From contig JAQJVL010000684.1 of NCBI GenBank assembly GCA_035578905.1, positions 62,001-126,000 on the forward strand: a stretch of 64,000 nucleotides of DNA, written 5' to 3'. Position 1 is the first letter of the stretch. Each line of letters begins with the position of its first letter. The position numbers and the translations under genes were made by a program. This DNA is from Stictocephala bisonia. Its lineage: Eukaryota; Arthropoda; Insecta; Hemiptera; Membracidae. Of the stretch, positions 46,438-57,365 are shown in pieces. The notes under the pieces were generated by a model. It saw nothing but the letters and a program-made list of their open reading frames with translations, ran no database searches and had not been told where the DNA came from.

Positions 46438-46800
46438 ATACAGGGTGTTTCTTTTAAAACTCAACCCTATTTACAAGTAAAGAAAATTAAGGTTTAAGAT
46501 AATTAAAAGTTTATAGGTTGGTAGCCCTAGTTCTTCTTCTTCTTCCTTTGATATTAGCTGATTTACATTGTTGTACTGTTGCTAACTTTATTTGGGTTTC
46601 GTGCACTGTCATTAAGTTGAGGTTAGAAACATGGTTTTGAGCAAAGACCAGAAAGTTTTTACTGTGGAGGAATATTTTAAAACAAAAAATTTTGTTTTCT
46701 TTCAAGATGCTTTCGAACAGTATCCTATACTCATTGTATTAACTATATGTATGTCAGTTGTATTGTATTGTATCAGTACTTGTATTGATATTTAACCCAT
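46438..46800 (+). mobile_element. Mariner/IS630-type transposon, 5' fragment
   Basis: Starts TACAGGGTGTTTCTTTTAAA, the same terminus as the foldback at 27503. A leader of ~190 bases then precedes the transposase start at 46631. The coding similarity ends near 46726 and no right end is found, so most of the element is missing. Confidence 0.6.
46631..46795 (+). pseudogene. Transposase N-terminus (HTH start), truncated
   Basis: A 54-codon frame starting MVLSKDQKVFTVEEYFKTKN and continuing FVFFQDAFEQYP. This is the usual opening of arthropod mariner/IS630-like transposases with a helix-turn-helix DNA-binding domain (pattern M--S--QR-F-VE-YF-T-S---V---F---YP). The following residues are unrelated and hydrophobic, ending at TAA 46793-46795, so all of the rest of the binding domain and the DDE/D catalytic domain are missing. 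Its start, leader and upstream TACAGGGTG terminus keep the normal order. The family is recognised from memory of the pattern. Confidence 0.6.
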
Positions 46801-47439
46801 TTCACATCATGGGTTGCGTTTTAAAATAAACACTATACATCCATTGAACTAGAATAATGTTAGTTAAATAAAATAAAATACAAGTTAAAATAAAAGTTTT
46901 AGTGAATAATTGCTTCATACCTTGACTAAAATAAGGTAAATGCATAAAATTAAAGTGTAAAAAGAATACAAGAAAGTTAGAGCAACACTTAGGCCTACAA
47001 AGAAAAAAAGAACAAGAATGAGTAAATATTTCAGTAGCTTCAAGTTGGGAAACTAATATTACTGTGATAGCTAAAATTAATTTCTTTTAACAGTAAATTA
47101 ACTGTAAAATATACTAAGATATTGAACCTTACCTTAAATTTTAAAAATCGAAATTTCTTGTATTTTTTTTATTTGTTACATTGTTTTTTAAACAAATACA
47201 GGTGACATCACTAAGAGTTATTAATTGTGATACATACAAATCAACGTGAAATGCTTATTAAAAACCTGTATTGAATATATTTATAGTTTTAAATATAATA
47301 CTATTTTTAAAGAAGATCACATTTCTATGCTTTTTTTTTGTCAACACTGTTTGGGGCAGACAAATTCACAAAACTTAAGGTAAATATTTTTTTTCTAACA
47401 CTTAAAATTTCGTTGTCAATTGAACTTTCTGAAGTTTAC
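46801..47439. other. AT-rich stretch, nothing recognised
   Basis: No supported feature. Confidence 0.5.
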
Positions 47440-47800
47440 CCTTGGTTTGAAGATTAAATAAAGGTCCTTCTAAGAACTTGGTGGTACCTAACATTGCATT
47501 TCTAAGAAGTGTTGAATATTTGACGAGGCATTGAGCCAAGGTAAATAGCCTTCCAGGCTAGCAAGGAAAAAAGAAATGAGTTGTGGTCCGAGAGACAGAC
47601 ATTTGTTTCAATTCCATAGGGATTAGACAGAATTATTTGTTAGTGATGGAAAATTTGTACTGACATTTTTTTTCAATTTATAAAAATAATATAAAACAAA
47701 ATTACAACAAATATCTGCGTTGTGCTAACAATATTTGAGTAAATTTGTGAAACATATTAGATTTTGTGATTTTATGAAATTACTATTATTAAAGTCAAAA
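47440..47800. repeat. Dispersed repeat family D, copy 2
   Basis: Matches 42600-43050 in the same orientation: TTCTAAGAACTTGG, CTAAGAAGTGTTGAATATT, GAGCCAAGGTAAATAG, GAAATGAGTTGTGGTCCGAG and CATTTGTTTCA, then weaker similarity past ACAACAAATATCTGCGTT. Confidence 0.75.
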
Positions 47801-49629
47801 CTAACAACTTAATAACAGTTTAATAATAACATTTATTTAAACAATATACTAAGTTAAATAAATTAATATTTTTACTTTACCACTGTGAAATTTAATATTA
47901 TTTAATTAACACGAGTTCTACATTTTATTGGGTTCAGTTCCGTACTGAAAACATTTAAGATGCATTTTAAATCTAATTAAAAGAAAACGATATTTTAATT
48001 TGAAACACATTATAGTTATAAAAGTCGTGCATTACATTTTAGATATTCTTATCAGAAGTTGTACTTTTCGTAGTGTCCCAGAGAACAGAGTGATTTTAAA
48101 GTTAACTTAGACCTGCACACAAAAAAGACTGATTTAGTCAAGTTTGAAACATTTTCAAGAAATGTTTTACATTATTTTATTATTTTCTATAGCGACGAAT
48201 CACTGACGTAATGCATCTAGAACAATAAAAACAACTTATTCTATCAGTATTAGTTTTTAAAAGTATTTCACTAGATCAATATTTAGGAAAAGCAATATTT
48301 AGTTGCCTTTTAAATAGCTCTAAATACAGTAGGTTAAAAAAAAAATAAAAATCTTAGCAATATTTTAATTTATTACTGCGTATCATACTTAATACTGATT
48401 ATAATAATACTGATAGATAAAATAACTATTGGATAAATATTTTAGAAACAATCAGGTAAATAATGACTGGCATTCAAATGTAATTTAATTTTTATTCTAT
48501 TGACACATTATAATCCTTCTGATTTTGGTATTTAGTAATAGTTTGTTTATAACAGAAGATGAAGTTTTTTCACTAAATGTTAAAATATCAATATTCAAAT
48601 ATTGAGTATTGCGTATAACTAACAATAACTAGTATAACTAACAATATAAAGGTTTTGTATATATTTTATTTAAAAAATGACCTGAAAGAAAGTAAATATA
48701 ACTGCAATTTTCCATAAGGGACCCTTTTTTAAGTAATTTTAAATAAAACGATAGGTAAAAAGAAACAGAGGTCGTTTCCTTGTAGTCACAGTGAATGCTT
48801 CAGTGGCAGTTGTAAATATATTATATTTAGTATAAATCTTTATAAGTTTGTAGTAATGAATCCTACGTTTATACTGCAATATTTAGAGGAAATAAAGTAG
48901 GAAGTGTAAAGGAGCTGGCCATGTCATCCACAAGGAAAACTGGAGAAAAAACTACTCAACACACATTCAGCTTACTATTGCATGCGACCTCTGTTTATTT
49001 ATTCTCTGTGAAATACAACACAATTTTGAAATCAGTCTTGAAACCAATGGAAGTAAGTGACGATTTACTGCCCACATTTTCATCACTTCATATCTTGAAT
49101 AAGTTCAAACACCTGGAAAACTTAAACTTAAAAATAAAAACGGATGAAGTAACAACACCCTTAATAATATTTTTACACAAATGAAAAAAAATATACTATA
49201 GGTTGTTATATTTAAAACAACTTTGAAAAAAATCCCATTCAATCCGCCTGTAAAACCTTTAGGTATATCGGTATCTGTAGTATTTTAACATATTTCATAA
49301 CGTGTTTAAAATGGGATAACAATTTTGAATTTAAGATATAATAATTGGTTCTAAAGAATTTACATAAACTTTCCCCCATATTTAACACTAAAAAATTAAA
49401 ACTTTGAAAATTGCCAGTTTGATTCCAAAATATGTTTCCTTTCGTAACTAAAAAACTAGTCAAGTTAGAGACGAGCTGTTTTTAAGAAAATACTTTAAAT
49501 TTAATTTTAAATCTTTACTCAAAATGTAATCAAACATTTTCGAGTTGTTTTTGAGAAAATTCTATTAAAATGTTTTTGTCATAAAAGTAAAAAAAACTAA
49601 AATTTCAAAAGATTTAAAAATTAATCTGG
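47801..49629. other. AT-rich stretch; one unrecognised 87-residue frame
   Basis: An ATG-initiated frame at 48921-49184 (starting MSSTRKTGEKTTQHTFSL) has no recognised motifs and no upstream or downstream support. Nothing else is seen. Confidence 0.4.
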
Positions 49630-49860
49630 AGATATTGGCTAAATACACCTGCATACCAAGTTTCATAAGAATCAATCCATCCGTTTGGTCTCCAGCGAAG
49701 TCCACATACACACAAATATATACACATACGGACAGACACGACATTTTTGTTAAAAAAAAAAACTCTTTTGTGTTTAGGTGACCCTAAAATGGATTTTTTG
49801 ACTAACTCGAAAAAAAACTTTTTTTTAACGCTGAAATACTCTCTCTATGTTAACGTATAT
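49630..49860 (+). repeat. Probable mobile-element fragment
   Basis: CCAAGTTTCATAAGAATC, CCATCCGTTTGGTCTCCAG and ACGGACAGACACGACATTTT are of the kind found in non-coding parts of many insect mobile elements (text meaning 'tolerated' across families). No ends or partner copy were found in this window, so the class is left open. Confidence 0.35.
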
Positions 49861-49899
49861 GAGAAAAGTAAAAATGTGGCATTTAGAACTATGAGTATA

Positions 49900-50065
49900 A
49901 AAATATAAATAAACCCTTTTCCAGTTTTGCGAGCGACAATTTGTTTTCCCTTCTTTGTCTAAATAAGAGTTTATAGTTATGGAAGGGTTTGTTTTACCAG
50001 CTTCAGAGAGGGCCAGTTACATCAAATCCCTTTTATGGGGCGTGTGGGAAACTGGAGAAACCAGC
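49900..50065 (+). repeat. Dispersed repeat family E, copy 2
   Basis: See 43990-44220. It holds CCCTTTTCCAGTTTTG, GAAGGGTTTGTTTTACCAGC, GGCCAGTTACATCAAATCCC, TTTTATGGGG and GAAACTGGAGAAA. Confidence 0.65.
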
Positions 50066-50189
50066 AGAGGGAATATTAGTCTCTGCTCTAACAATAGGCT
50101 GTTTATGATATTGCTCTAACAGACCACAACCATAATTATGCAGTAATTCTAGTTTATATTGGACATCTCCTACAAAGACTACCAATTTT

Positions 50190-50335
50190 AACGGGTTGTC
50201 ATCACTGTACGCGTACGGGTGGGTGGATGGGTCAATACCACTGTACGTGTACCCTAAGCTCCTTTGTGTCACTCACATAAACACACGTGCGCGTGCGTAC
50301 GTGTGTGTATGTTTTATTGACCTGCCAAGACACGC
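50190..50335 (-). repeat. Minisatellite with CACCCATACACGTACAGTGG unit, short inverted copy
   Basis: On the minus strand: TACACGTACAGTGGTATTGA, CCCATCCACCCACCC and a GTACGCGTACAGTG block. A (CGTGCGCGTGCGTACGTGTG)-type purine/pyrimidine alternating stretch follows at 50285-50312. Confidence 0.65.
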
Positions 50336-52064
50336 ATTTTAGTATTTTTGCTATGTCTTTCGTTTCGAGGAAATTTTGCGAAAACGGGGTGACTACGTTA
50401 AAAGAAAAATAATAATATGTTGTTACATTATTTGTCAGTAAATGATATTTAACCTATGTTACTCTCTAAGATTGTATGGCAAAATATAATAAATAATGAA
50501 AAACATCTATTGTTTAGACGATATGTAAATTAGTAATTACATTCAGTATAGAAAATAACTTTGCTTATTTAAGTTTCCTTAATAGTTATGCTTACTTAAT
50601 ATTTTAAATCATAAATATCAATAAAATATTAGCCCAAAAGGATTACTATAATAAAAAACAATCATGGGTCCAAAAAATAAATGTAAAACAAGTCAAAGTA
50701 ATATTTAAAATCATTAACAAGTTGTATATTGAATATTGTTTTTTACGTCCCATTTGAAACACAATACGTCTAATTTACACAGTAAAATAATTTTTAAATT
50801 TATAAACACAGTGGGTCATCTGTAGACATTACAAAAGATAAATGCAGGAAGGGATATCTCAAATCCTAGGTAATGAAATTATTTTAAGAAACAAGAAAAG
50901 AAAATTAGTAACAAAGCCGTTTGTTATTGCATGAATTAAGTTGAGTACTTTTTAATGAATGAGAAAAACAATTACTGTAAATTACTTTTCATGGTGTTTT
51001 CCCCTTAACTAATGTAGTGTTTTATGTTAATGAAACTCAAATGATTTTAAGTAGATGTAAATATTATTTACAAAATATAGATAAGTCAATTTAAATCAGG
51101 GTTAATATATGGATATTATTTTAAAAAGAACATTGGACAGTAAATGTATTGTCCTTTTAGCGGATCACTATATGAATTACATATGACTAAACAATATTTG
51201 TTTTCTTAATTTTTTTTTTTCATATTATCTTGATACAGTGACATAAAGCAGGTAAAAGTGTGTTAAACTAGCGTACAAAAGCTTTAATAAAATAATGTGG
51301 TCTACTTTCAAAGTATCTATGTGGCTATTGATTGAGAAAATGTTAATAGAATATTTTTTTAAATTGAAAAAATTAAAGCATTGTTTTGGAAACAAAATAT
51401 TAAGTATTACAGATAAAGTTATTTTGGAATTTCACTAATGAGATGGGAGTATATATTTTTAATGGGATACATTTTATTACTAGTAAATATTCAATATTGG
51501 TTTCATTTAATATAAATATTAACTGAATTATTTTATTTTCAAAATGTATTTAAAACGTTTTAAGTCAGTCAAGAAGGACATATTTCAAAGCAATAAAAGT
51601 TAAATACGTAATACAGTAAAGTGGTTATCGGATTAATAATGAACCAACTTTCGTAAATCGATAAAGACCATGTGGAGAGAGTTTTAGTTTTTAAGTAAAA
51701 TGTTATGTTTATATTGTTGGAGGACTTGGATGTTATTGTTTTATACGACTTTGTTTCTGTTAGAAAATCTTTTTTTTTATTTTGATTCAATTATCTTCTT
51801 TGGTAAATTTTATACAAATATGGCCCATAGACTACAAAAAACCTTTACTTTTTAATATGATATCCAACCAAATCAAATATAGTTTTGTAAAATTAATAAA
51901 TTTGAGCTGTTTGAATTTGGTACAGATAATTTAACTTTCTATTTTTTTCTTACTTTACTGTTAAGATTTCATGCAACAAAAACATAATGAAGAAAATAAG
52001 AACCTGATAGAGAAAAATTAAATATGTAGATGAAACGAAATACAGTGGGACTTATCTGAAAGCT
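50336..52064. other. AT-rich stretch, nothing recognised
   Basis: No supported feature. Confidence 0.5.
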
Positions 52065-52290
52065 TTGTCCTTTGTTTACATTTTGGTTATATCTCAGATT
52101 GGGTCGGGAGTTTCCGTCTAGGAGAAGACAATAGCAAATCCTCACTCCACGAGGGTGGTAGCTTTGCAATACTGGGTAAATAAACATTGAGACAATTGCA
52201 GTAATTAATTTGTCCAGTCTCCCAGTGTTATGCTTAATTTAAGTAGATGTGGATGGAAAGCTCTGGAATAACGGACGTGCTAACTGTTAT
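52065..52290 (-). repeat. Dispersed repeat family C, minus copy
   Basis: On the minus strand it matches 35284-35530: GAGCTTTCCATCCACATCT, AAATTAAGCATAACACTGGG, GTTTATTTACCCAGTATT, CACCCTCGTGGAGTGAGG and CCAAAATGTAAACAAAGGAC. Confidence 0.75.
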
Positions 52291-52713
52291 TGAATTGATT
52301 AAAAGATAGTTAAAATGTTATCACGTTTGACATTACAACTAGTTTTTTTTATTATTTTTATTTACAAATTTAGCATTATTGATTTTTATAATATCCAAAT
52401 TATTTAGGTGTAAGACATTAGACATAAATCACAAAGCAGTTTAATTTAAATAGTTTGAAATAAAGCGTGTGTTATTAAATATTTTGATTTTCAAGGAGAT
52501 TGTTGAATTTTTTCTAGAGGAAGGTTAGACAAAAATACACGGTTTATCTACACAGATAAAGGTTCTTACCGCATTCATACCGTAATTTTTTTTCAACGTA
52601 AGTCATATTGATAAAAAAATTTCAGATTGATAAGGAACTACGAATAATTTATAATTTTATACTAATCAATAACTTTTTTGAAATGAATACTATTATCTGT
52701 TTAAGTTTGTGGT
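52291..52713. other. AT-rich stretch, nothing recognised
   Basis: No supported feature. Confidence 0.5.
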
Positions 52714-52750
52714 TTAAACATTTGTTAGGTTAGGTTAGGTTAAACATTTG
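52714..52750 (+). repeat. (TTAGG)3 block between 11 bp direct repeats
   Basis: TTAAACATTTG at 52714-52724 and again at 52740-52750 flank exactly three TTAGG units (52725-52739). Confidence 0.9.
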
Positions 52751-55010
52751 TGTGATTTTATCAAACTACTTTATTTCATTTAAGTTATATTATTATATTC
52801 AACTCACTATTACGATACTTTGTTACTATTTAGTACATACGATTTTACTTAAAGTAAATCTTCCAGTAACGACCATATTAGGGTGCTATTTACAATATTT
52901 TCATGACCAAACATTTCACCCATACTCAGTGATATCTCTGAGACTTACTGACCTCTTAAGCCAAAAAAATGTGTACTATATTCGTATATATTAATGCGGA
53001 ATCATAACGTTTGTATACTAAGGTATTTTAAATTACTATAGGGTACTTCGTCTACCATTACGTTATCTCTAAACTGTTTACCTATAATTGTTTTAATTGT
53101 GTAAATATGTACTTATATGCATAATTATATATGTTATCATATTGTATTAATATTTGCAATAGTTTATATGTAAAAACTTTACAATCATTCAATAGATAAT
53201 CGACAACACGGATGGACCCAAAACAACTAAAAATTGGCCCGCATAGAAGAATAATGAAAACTGATTGCATCAAACCACTCTACTTCACCCATTCATTATC
53301 CTCATGCAAATCAAAATTTACGCCTAACCGCATCCAATTAAACTCTCACATGTAAAAACGGCCAACCTGGTACTTAGAAAGCTTAGGGTAAATTCAACTT
53401 CACATAAATACCTCGTTTTAATAACCTGAATATTGTGTCCTGATTATGAATTTTACCTTGGTCGTGTTCTTAGTTAGCTCAAAGGTTAGGTTAGGTTAGG
53501 TTAGGCACTAGGGTCAGACTATACCAAATATGTGTTTTAAAAATGCAGGATTCGTCAGATTTTAAGTTTTATTTTAGAATATCAAATTAGTTATCCATAA
53601 AAAAAAAAAATAAAACGGTTAATCATAATATACGGTGAAAGGTTTAGTAGGATACAAATTAACAGTGTACAGTGATCATAATTTTATAAAATATACAATC
53701 CAAAAACGATGTTCTCACTGGACAATATTACACAATACTTGACACATTAGTTGAACAGTTATGCGAGGTCTTTGTCGATGACTCGATTCCTTTTAAACCT
53801 TATAAAACATCTTTCTTTAACATTTAACTTGTTCCTGATTTGTCAGTTCAAATGGTCAGGGTGGGGATGAGAACACTCATAAATTCTAACGGTTTTTTCC
53901 AGTTCCGAACTTAATCGTCATACGAACTCCTGCACCGCGCGTTGCACTAAATGCACGTGGTTCTTTCCACTTTTAGTTTAATTAAACATTTTTCTTGTGT
54001 TACAAAAGTTAACTTAATTTTATACTTGAAAACATCAAGAGTGAATTTCATAATTTTCTTTATTAATAACTTCATGATTTTCTTAAATTTAAAGAAACTT
54101 CCTTGTTCAACTTTGATTGACTAATTTCTCGTATTAGCTTGAATGCATTAACTTTTGACTTTAATGGCCTTAAAAAAAATTTTTATTTTACTATTAATAA
54201 GAAGAATTCAAGAGGAGATTCATTATCATATTATTTATTACACATGCGAGTGCCGGACAGTGAAGTCAGTGGACATCAAGAGGAATATTTTAGTTTGTGA
54301 ACTGTATATTAATGAACGTCCTTGTCAATCTTCACATCTCAATTTCGTGTCCCATCCATGTTGCTGTGAGGCCCTCTCTTCTAGCCTACAATTACATCTC
54401 TAACCACCCACCCACTCAGGTGCAGTAGACCTACTTACGCAATTTGTATCAAAGGTACTCTTTGGCACATTCATAATTTCGCACTTAAGTGTATTCAGCA
54501 TTTCATTTGTTTTAAATTTCAATCATAAAGTGTCCGTAGCCCAACTTTTCTGACGAATTAATCCAGTAAATTGTGAATATAAGTTTTGCGCTGTACAGAT
54601 AACAGATTCCGCAGGTTACGTATATCAAGCAAAATAATAAGAAGTGTTTTTATCTTAATTGTCAGGTACGTGACCTATTGTTCACTCACTTTTAATAGAA
54701 TCTCTGGAACGAATGAACAGATTTTTATGAAATAGGAAAGAAAGTTATGTTATTAATTTACGAAGAGAACGACCACGTAGTGGATCACGAACTGTCGTCT
54801 GGTATATTACTAAGTATAGGCCAAGATTTTGCACCTGAACATCTAGTTCAGACAAAGTATTTTGACTTGTGCCCAATGAAAAATAATATAAATATAATTA
54901 TTACACAATCCGTAGATGTAATTGTAGATTTACCTGTATAGAGGTGTGGAAGGAAATTAGGGAAATTTATCATGGTTCATGAAATAAAAAAATCTGTTAT
55001 CATATTACAA
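52751..55010. other. AT-rich stretch; short TTAGG run; no gene recognised
   Basis: A (GGTTA)4 run is at 53484-53506. Frames at 54155-54403 and 54747-54941 are open but show no recognisable family; the sequence just before the latter (GGAACGAATGAACAGATTTT) resembles mobile-element non-coding text. Confidence 0.45.
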
Positions 55011-55082
55011 ATTATATTTTATATATATATATACATATATATATATATAAAATATATATAAAATATATATATATATATAAAA
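55011..55082. repeat. AT dinucleotide microsatellite
   Basis: Imperfect (TA)n with interspersed AAA, partly palindromic, about 70 bases. Confidence 0.9.
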
Positions 55083-55294
55083 TTCCTAACATTAATTTTT
55101 TTGTCGTACGTTCTTCATAATAAATATCATAACATCGGTCATATAGTTCTACTATAAAAACACACTGGATTTTTGTAAATATGAAATCTATCTAACAGGA
55201 CTACTTAATATTTGATATAACAGAAGTTAGTTTATAGAAGAGATGACTATGTTAGTTCGCAAAAATTACTCAGTTTTTAACACAAAATCAGATA

Positions 55295-55521
55295 TCCATT
55301 ATATGCCCCCAAATAGAAACTATATGTTATAAACTAACCTTACCTAACCTAACAAAACTTAACCTAACCTAACAAAACTTAACCTAACCAAACCCAGCCT
55401 AATTTAACCTAACCTACCCAACCTAACCTAAACTAGTCTAACGTAACATAACCTAACCAAACCTAACCTGACCTAACCAAACCAAATAAAATAAAATTTT
55501 AATTGGTGGGCATATAAAGAA
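55295..55521. mobile_element. MITE, TIR family 2, with expanded CCTAA core
   Basis: Left end TCCATTATATGCCCCCAAAT, right end (inverted) TTCTTTATATGCCCACCAAT. The core (55336-55490) is an imperfect (CCTAA)n array of about 150 bases with many one-base variants. The shorter relative at 56254-56365 has the same ends and a small TTAGG core in the opposite sense. No coding capacity. Confidence 0.72.
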
Positions 55522-56253
55522 TTCTCGCCCAATGCTTGAACATAATTTACATATTCTAGTGACGTATTGAACCCCGAAGACCGACATTTTTTAGTAGTAG
55601 AGAGAGACTTTTGAAGCCTCTCCATGAAGATATCCGTCATATTTCAAGGTCAGATTTTACAGAACAATTATTATATTTAAAAATAAATAAATAGAATACA
55701 TAATCCCATTGTTCTACCAAAAGCATTTATTTGGGAACTGTTATTAAATTTAAAAGAATAATTTACTACTCAGAAAAAATTATGTAATAAATATCCATTT
55801 TTGAATTCGTTTACAACAAAATCAATGAAATTTTTGCACATTGATTCCTAATTTCCCAACCTAAAGTCCCAACCCACATTAGAAATTGTACCACACATTT
55901 CCATCGGGACAAGACCTAATAGGCAATCATCATGCATATGAAACTATATTGTGGGAATAGTGAATCCCATATGTCATTTCATTGCCCACTTTACTTTGAG
56001 GACAAAACGAGTAATTATCTTCAGAGTGGTGGTTCTCTTTACATTTTATAATTGTGATGCATATTTGTAACTAATTAAAAATATACATGACATACACAAA
56101 TACAAATACTGATATAAAATGTACAGAATTAATGTTAAATAGTTTATTATTTTATAATTACATCCAATAAATCACAACAGCAATTATGTATCTTTGCATT
56201 GGAACTGATTTTTTATTCACATATTTCCTTTTCAAAACTAATTTGGATCATAT
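55522..56253. other. AT-rich stretch, nothing recognised
   Basis: No supported feature. Confidence 0.5.
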
Positions 56254-56365
56254 TCCGTTATATTCCCCGCCCCAAATAAAATTAGGTTAGGTTAAGTTTG
56301 GTTAGGTTAGGCTACATGATTACAGCTGTATAATATATTTTATAATTGGGAGGCATATAACGGGA
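56254..56365. mobile_element. MITE, TIR family 2, short copy (112 bp)
   Basis: Left TCCGTTATATTCCCCGCCCC then AAATAAAA; right, inverted, TCCCGTTATATGCCTCCCAA then TTATAAAA. The core holds TTAGGTTAGGTTAAG and GGTTAGGTTAGG (56283-56311). Confidence 0.72.
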
Positions 56366-57216
56366 TTTTACCAACATTTGTGTATAGGGATAACAAGCTA
56401 AAATTGTTAAAACCTTTTAACAAAATGGAGTACGAAGTAAAGTGTTAGCGAGACTTTAAATGTTTACTGCAAATTAGTAAAAACATTTTCATTTCAATTC
56501 AACACACACTTATTATTATAGTTAAATTATATATAACTATTAACGTCATTCATTATGGCTACGTATAAAACCCCCTGTCACAAATGGTTTTTGAAGGGGG
56601 AACTTGGCCCCAACCTTCATCTTAACCAGGAAGGTCAGTGTTCGGCCAAGCATTTAACGACCTTCTAAATAGCTATTATAATCGTAAATTCCTTAAAAAT
56701 ATTGTTCAATACTTCATGTCTAGCCTAAAATATAGCAGATAATTTCCTATAGTAGAAATTAGTTTTTATAAGAAAATAATCCATGTTTACTACACGATCT
56801 TAACCTTAAAATGTATTGAGTAGAAACCATAAACTATTAAGTATTTTACTTTAACTTCCGTTGTTTTATTCTTAATAAAACCCGAACTAATATGAATTAT
56901 ATGAAAATAAAATAAGCATTTATTTAAATACGTTACTATGTAAGTGTAATATTAAGGAATTGTTGATTCTATGCTAGGAAGTGTGATAGTATCAAAAGGA
57001 ATAACATCCCGACGGTGCGGGGCTTAATACTGGTTGGTTAGCTTTGGTCCCTATATGACAGTTGTTATGGATCTTTTAAAAAAGATAACTTACACAAAAC
57101 TCTACCAACAAAGTATCTTGATATGTGTACATTTTGAGATTGTGGCATTATAATAAAAGTTTACATCTTTCTTTACATTGAATCCTCATAATTATTTTAC
57201 AGATGATACTAATTTT
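56366..57216. other. AT-rich stretch, nothing recognised
   Basis: A GC-richer patch at 56570-56650 is unassigned. No gene recognised. Confidence 0.45.
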
Positions 57217-57365
57217 GGATCTTTTCCGTTAGTTCACTACTATAAGTTAGGTTAACCTAACACAACCAAACCTAACCTAATATAACATAATCAAACCTAA
57301 CATAATCTGAACAAAGTGAACATAACCTAACTAAAATAGTGGTAGTGAATTAATGGAAAAGGTCC
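57217..57365. mobile_element. MITE, TIR family 1 (CCTAA core), 149 bp, best copy
   Basis: TIRs are GGATCTTTTCCGTTAGTTCA (left) and GGACCTTTTCCATTAATTCA (right, inverted), matching over about 27 bases. The core is CCTAA-like (ACCTAACAC, AAACCTAACCTAATA, AACCTAACT). Flanks CTAATTTT / CTAGTTTT (7 of 8) fit an 8 bp target-site duplication, as made by hAT elements. No coding capacity. Confidence 0.82.

Noticed and set aside
54155..54403. 82-residue frame with a Cys-rich end
   Set aside because: No signal peptide cleavage context, no recognised cysteine pattern and no flanking exon evidence.
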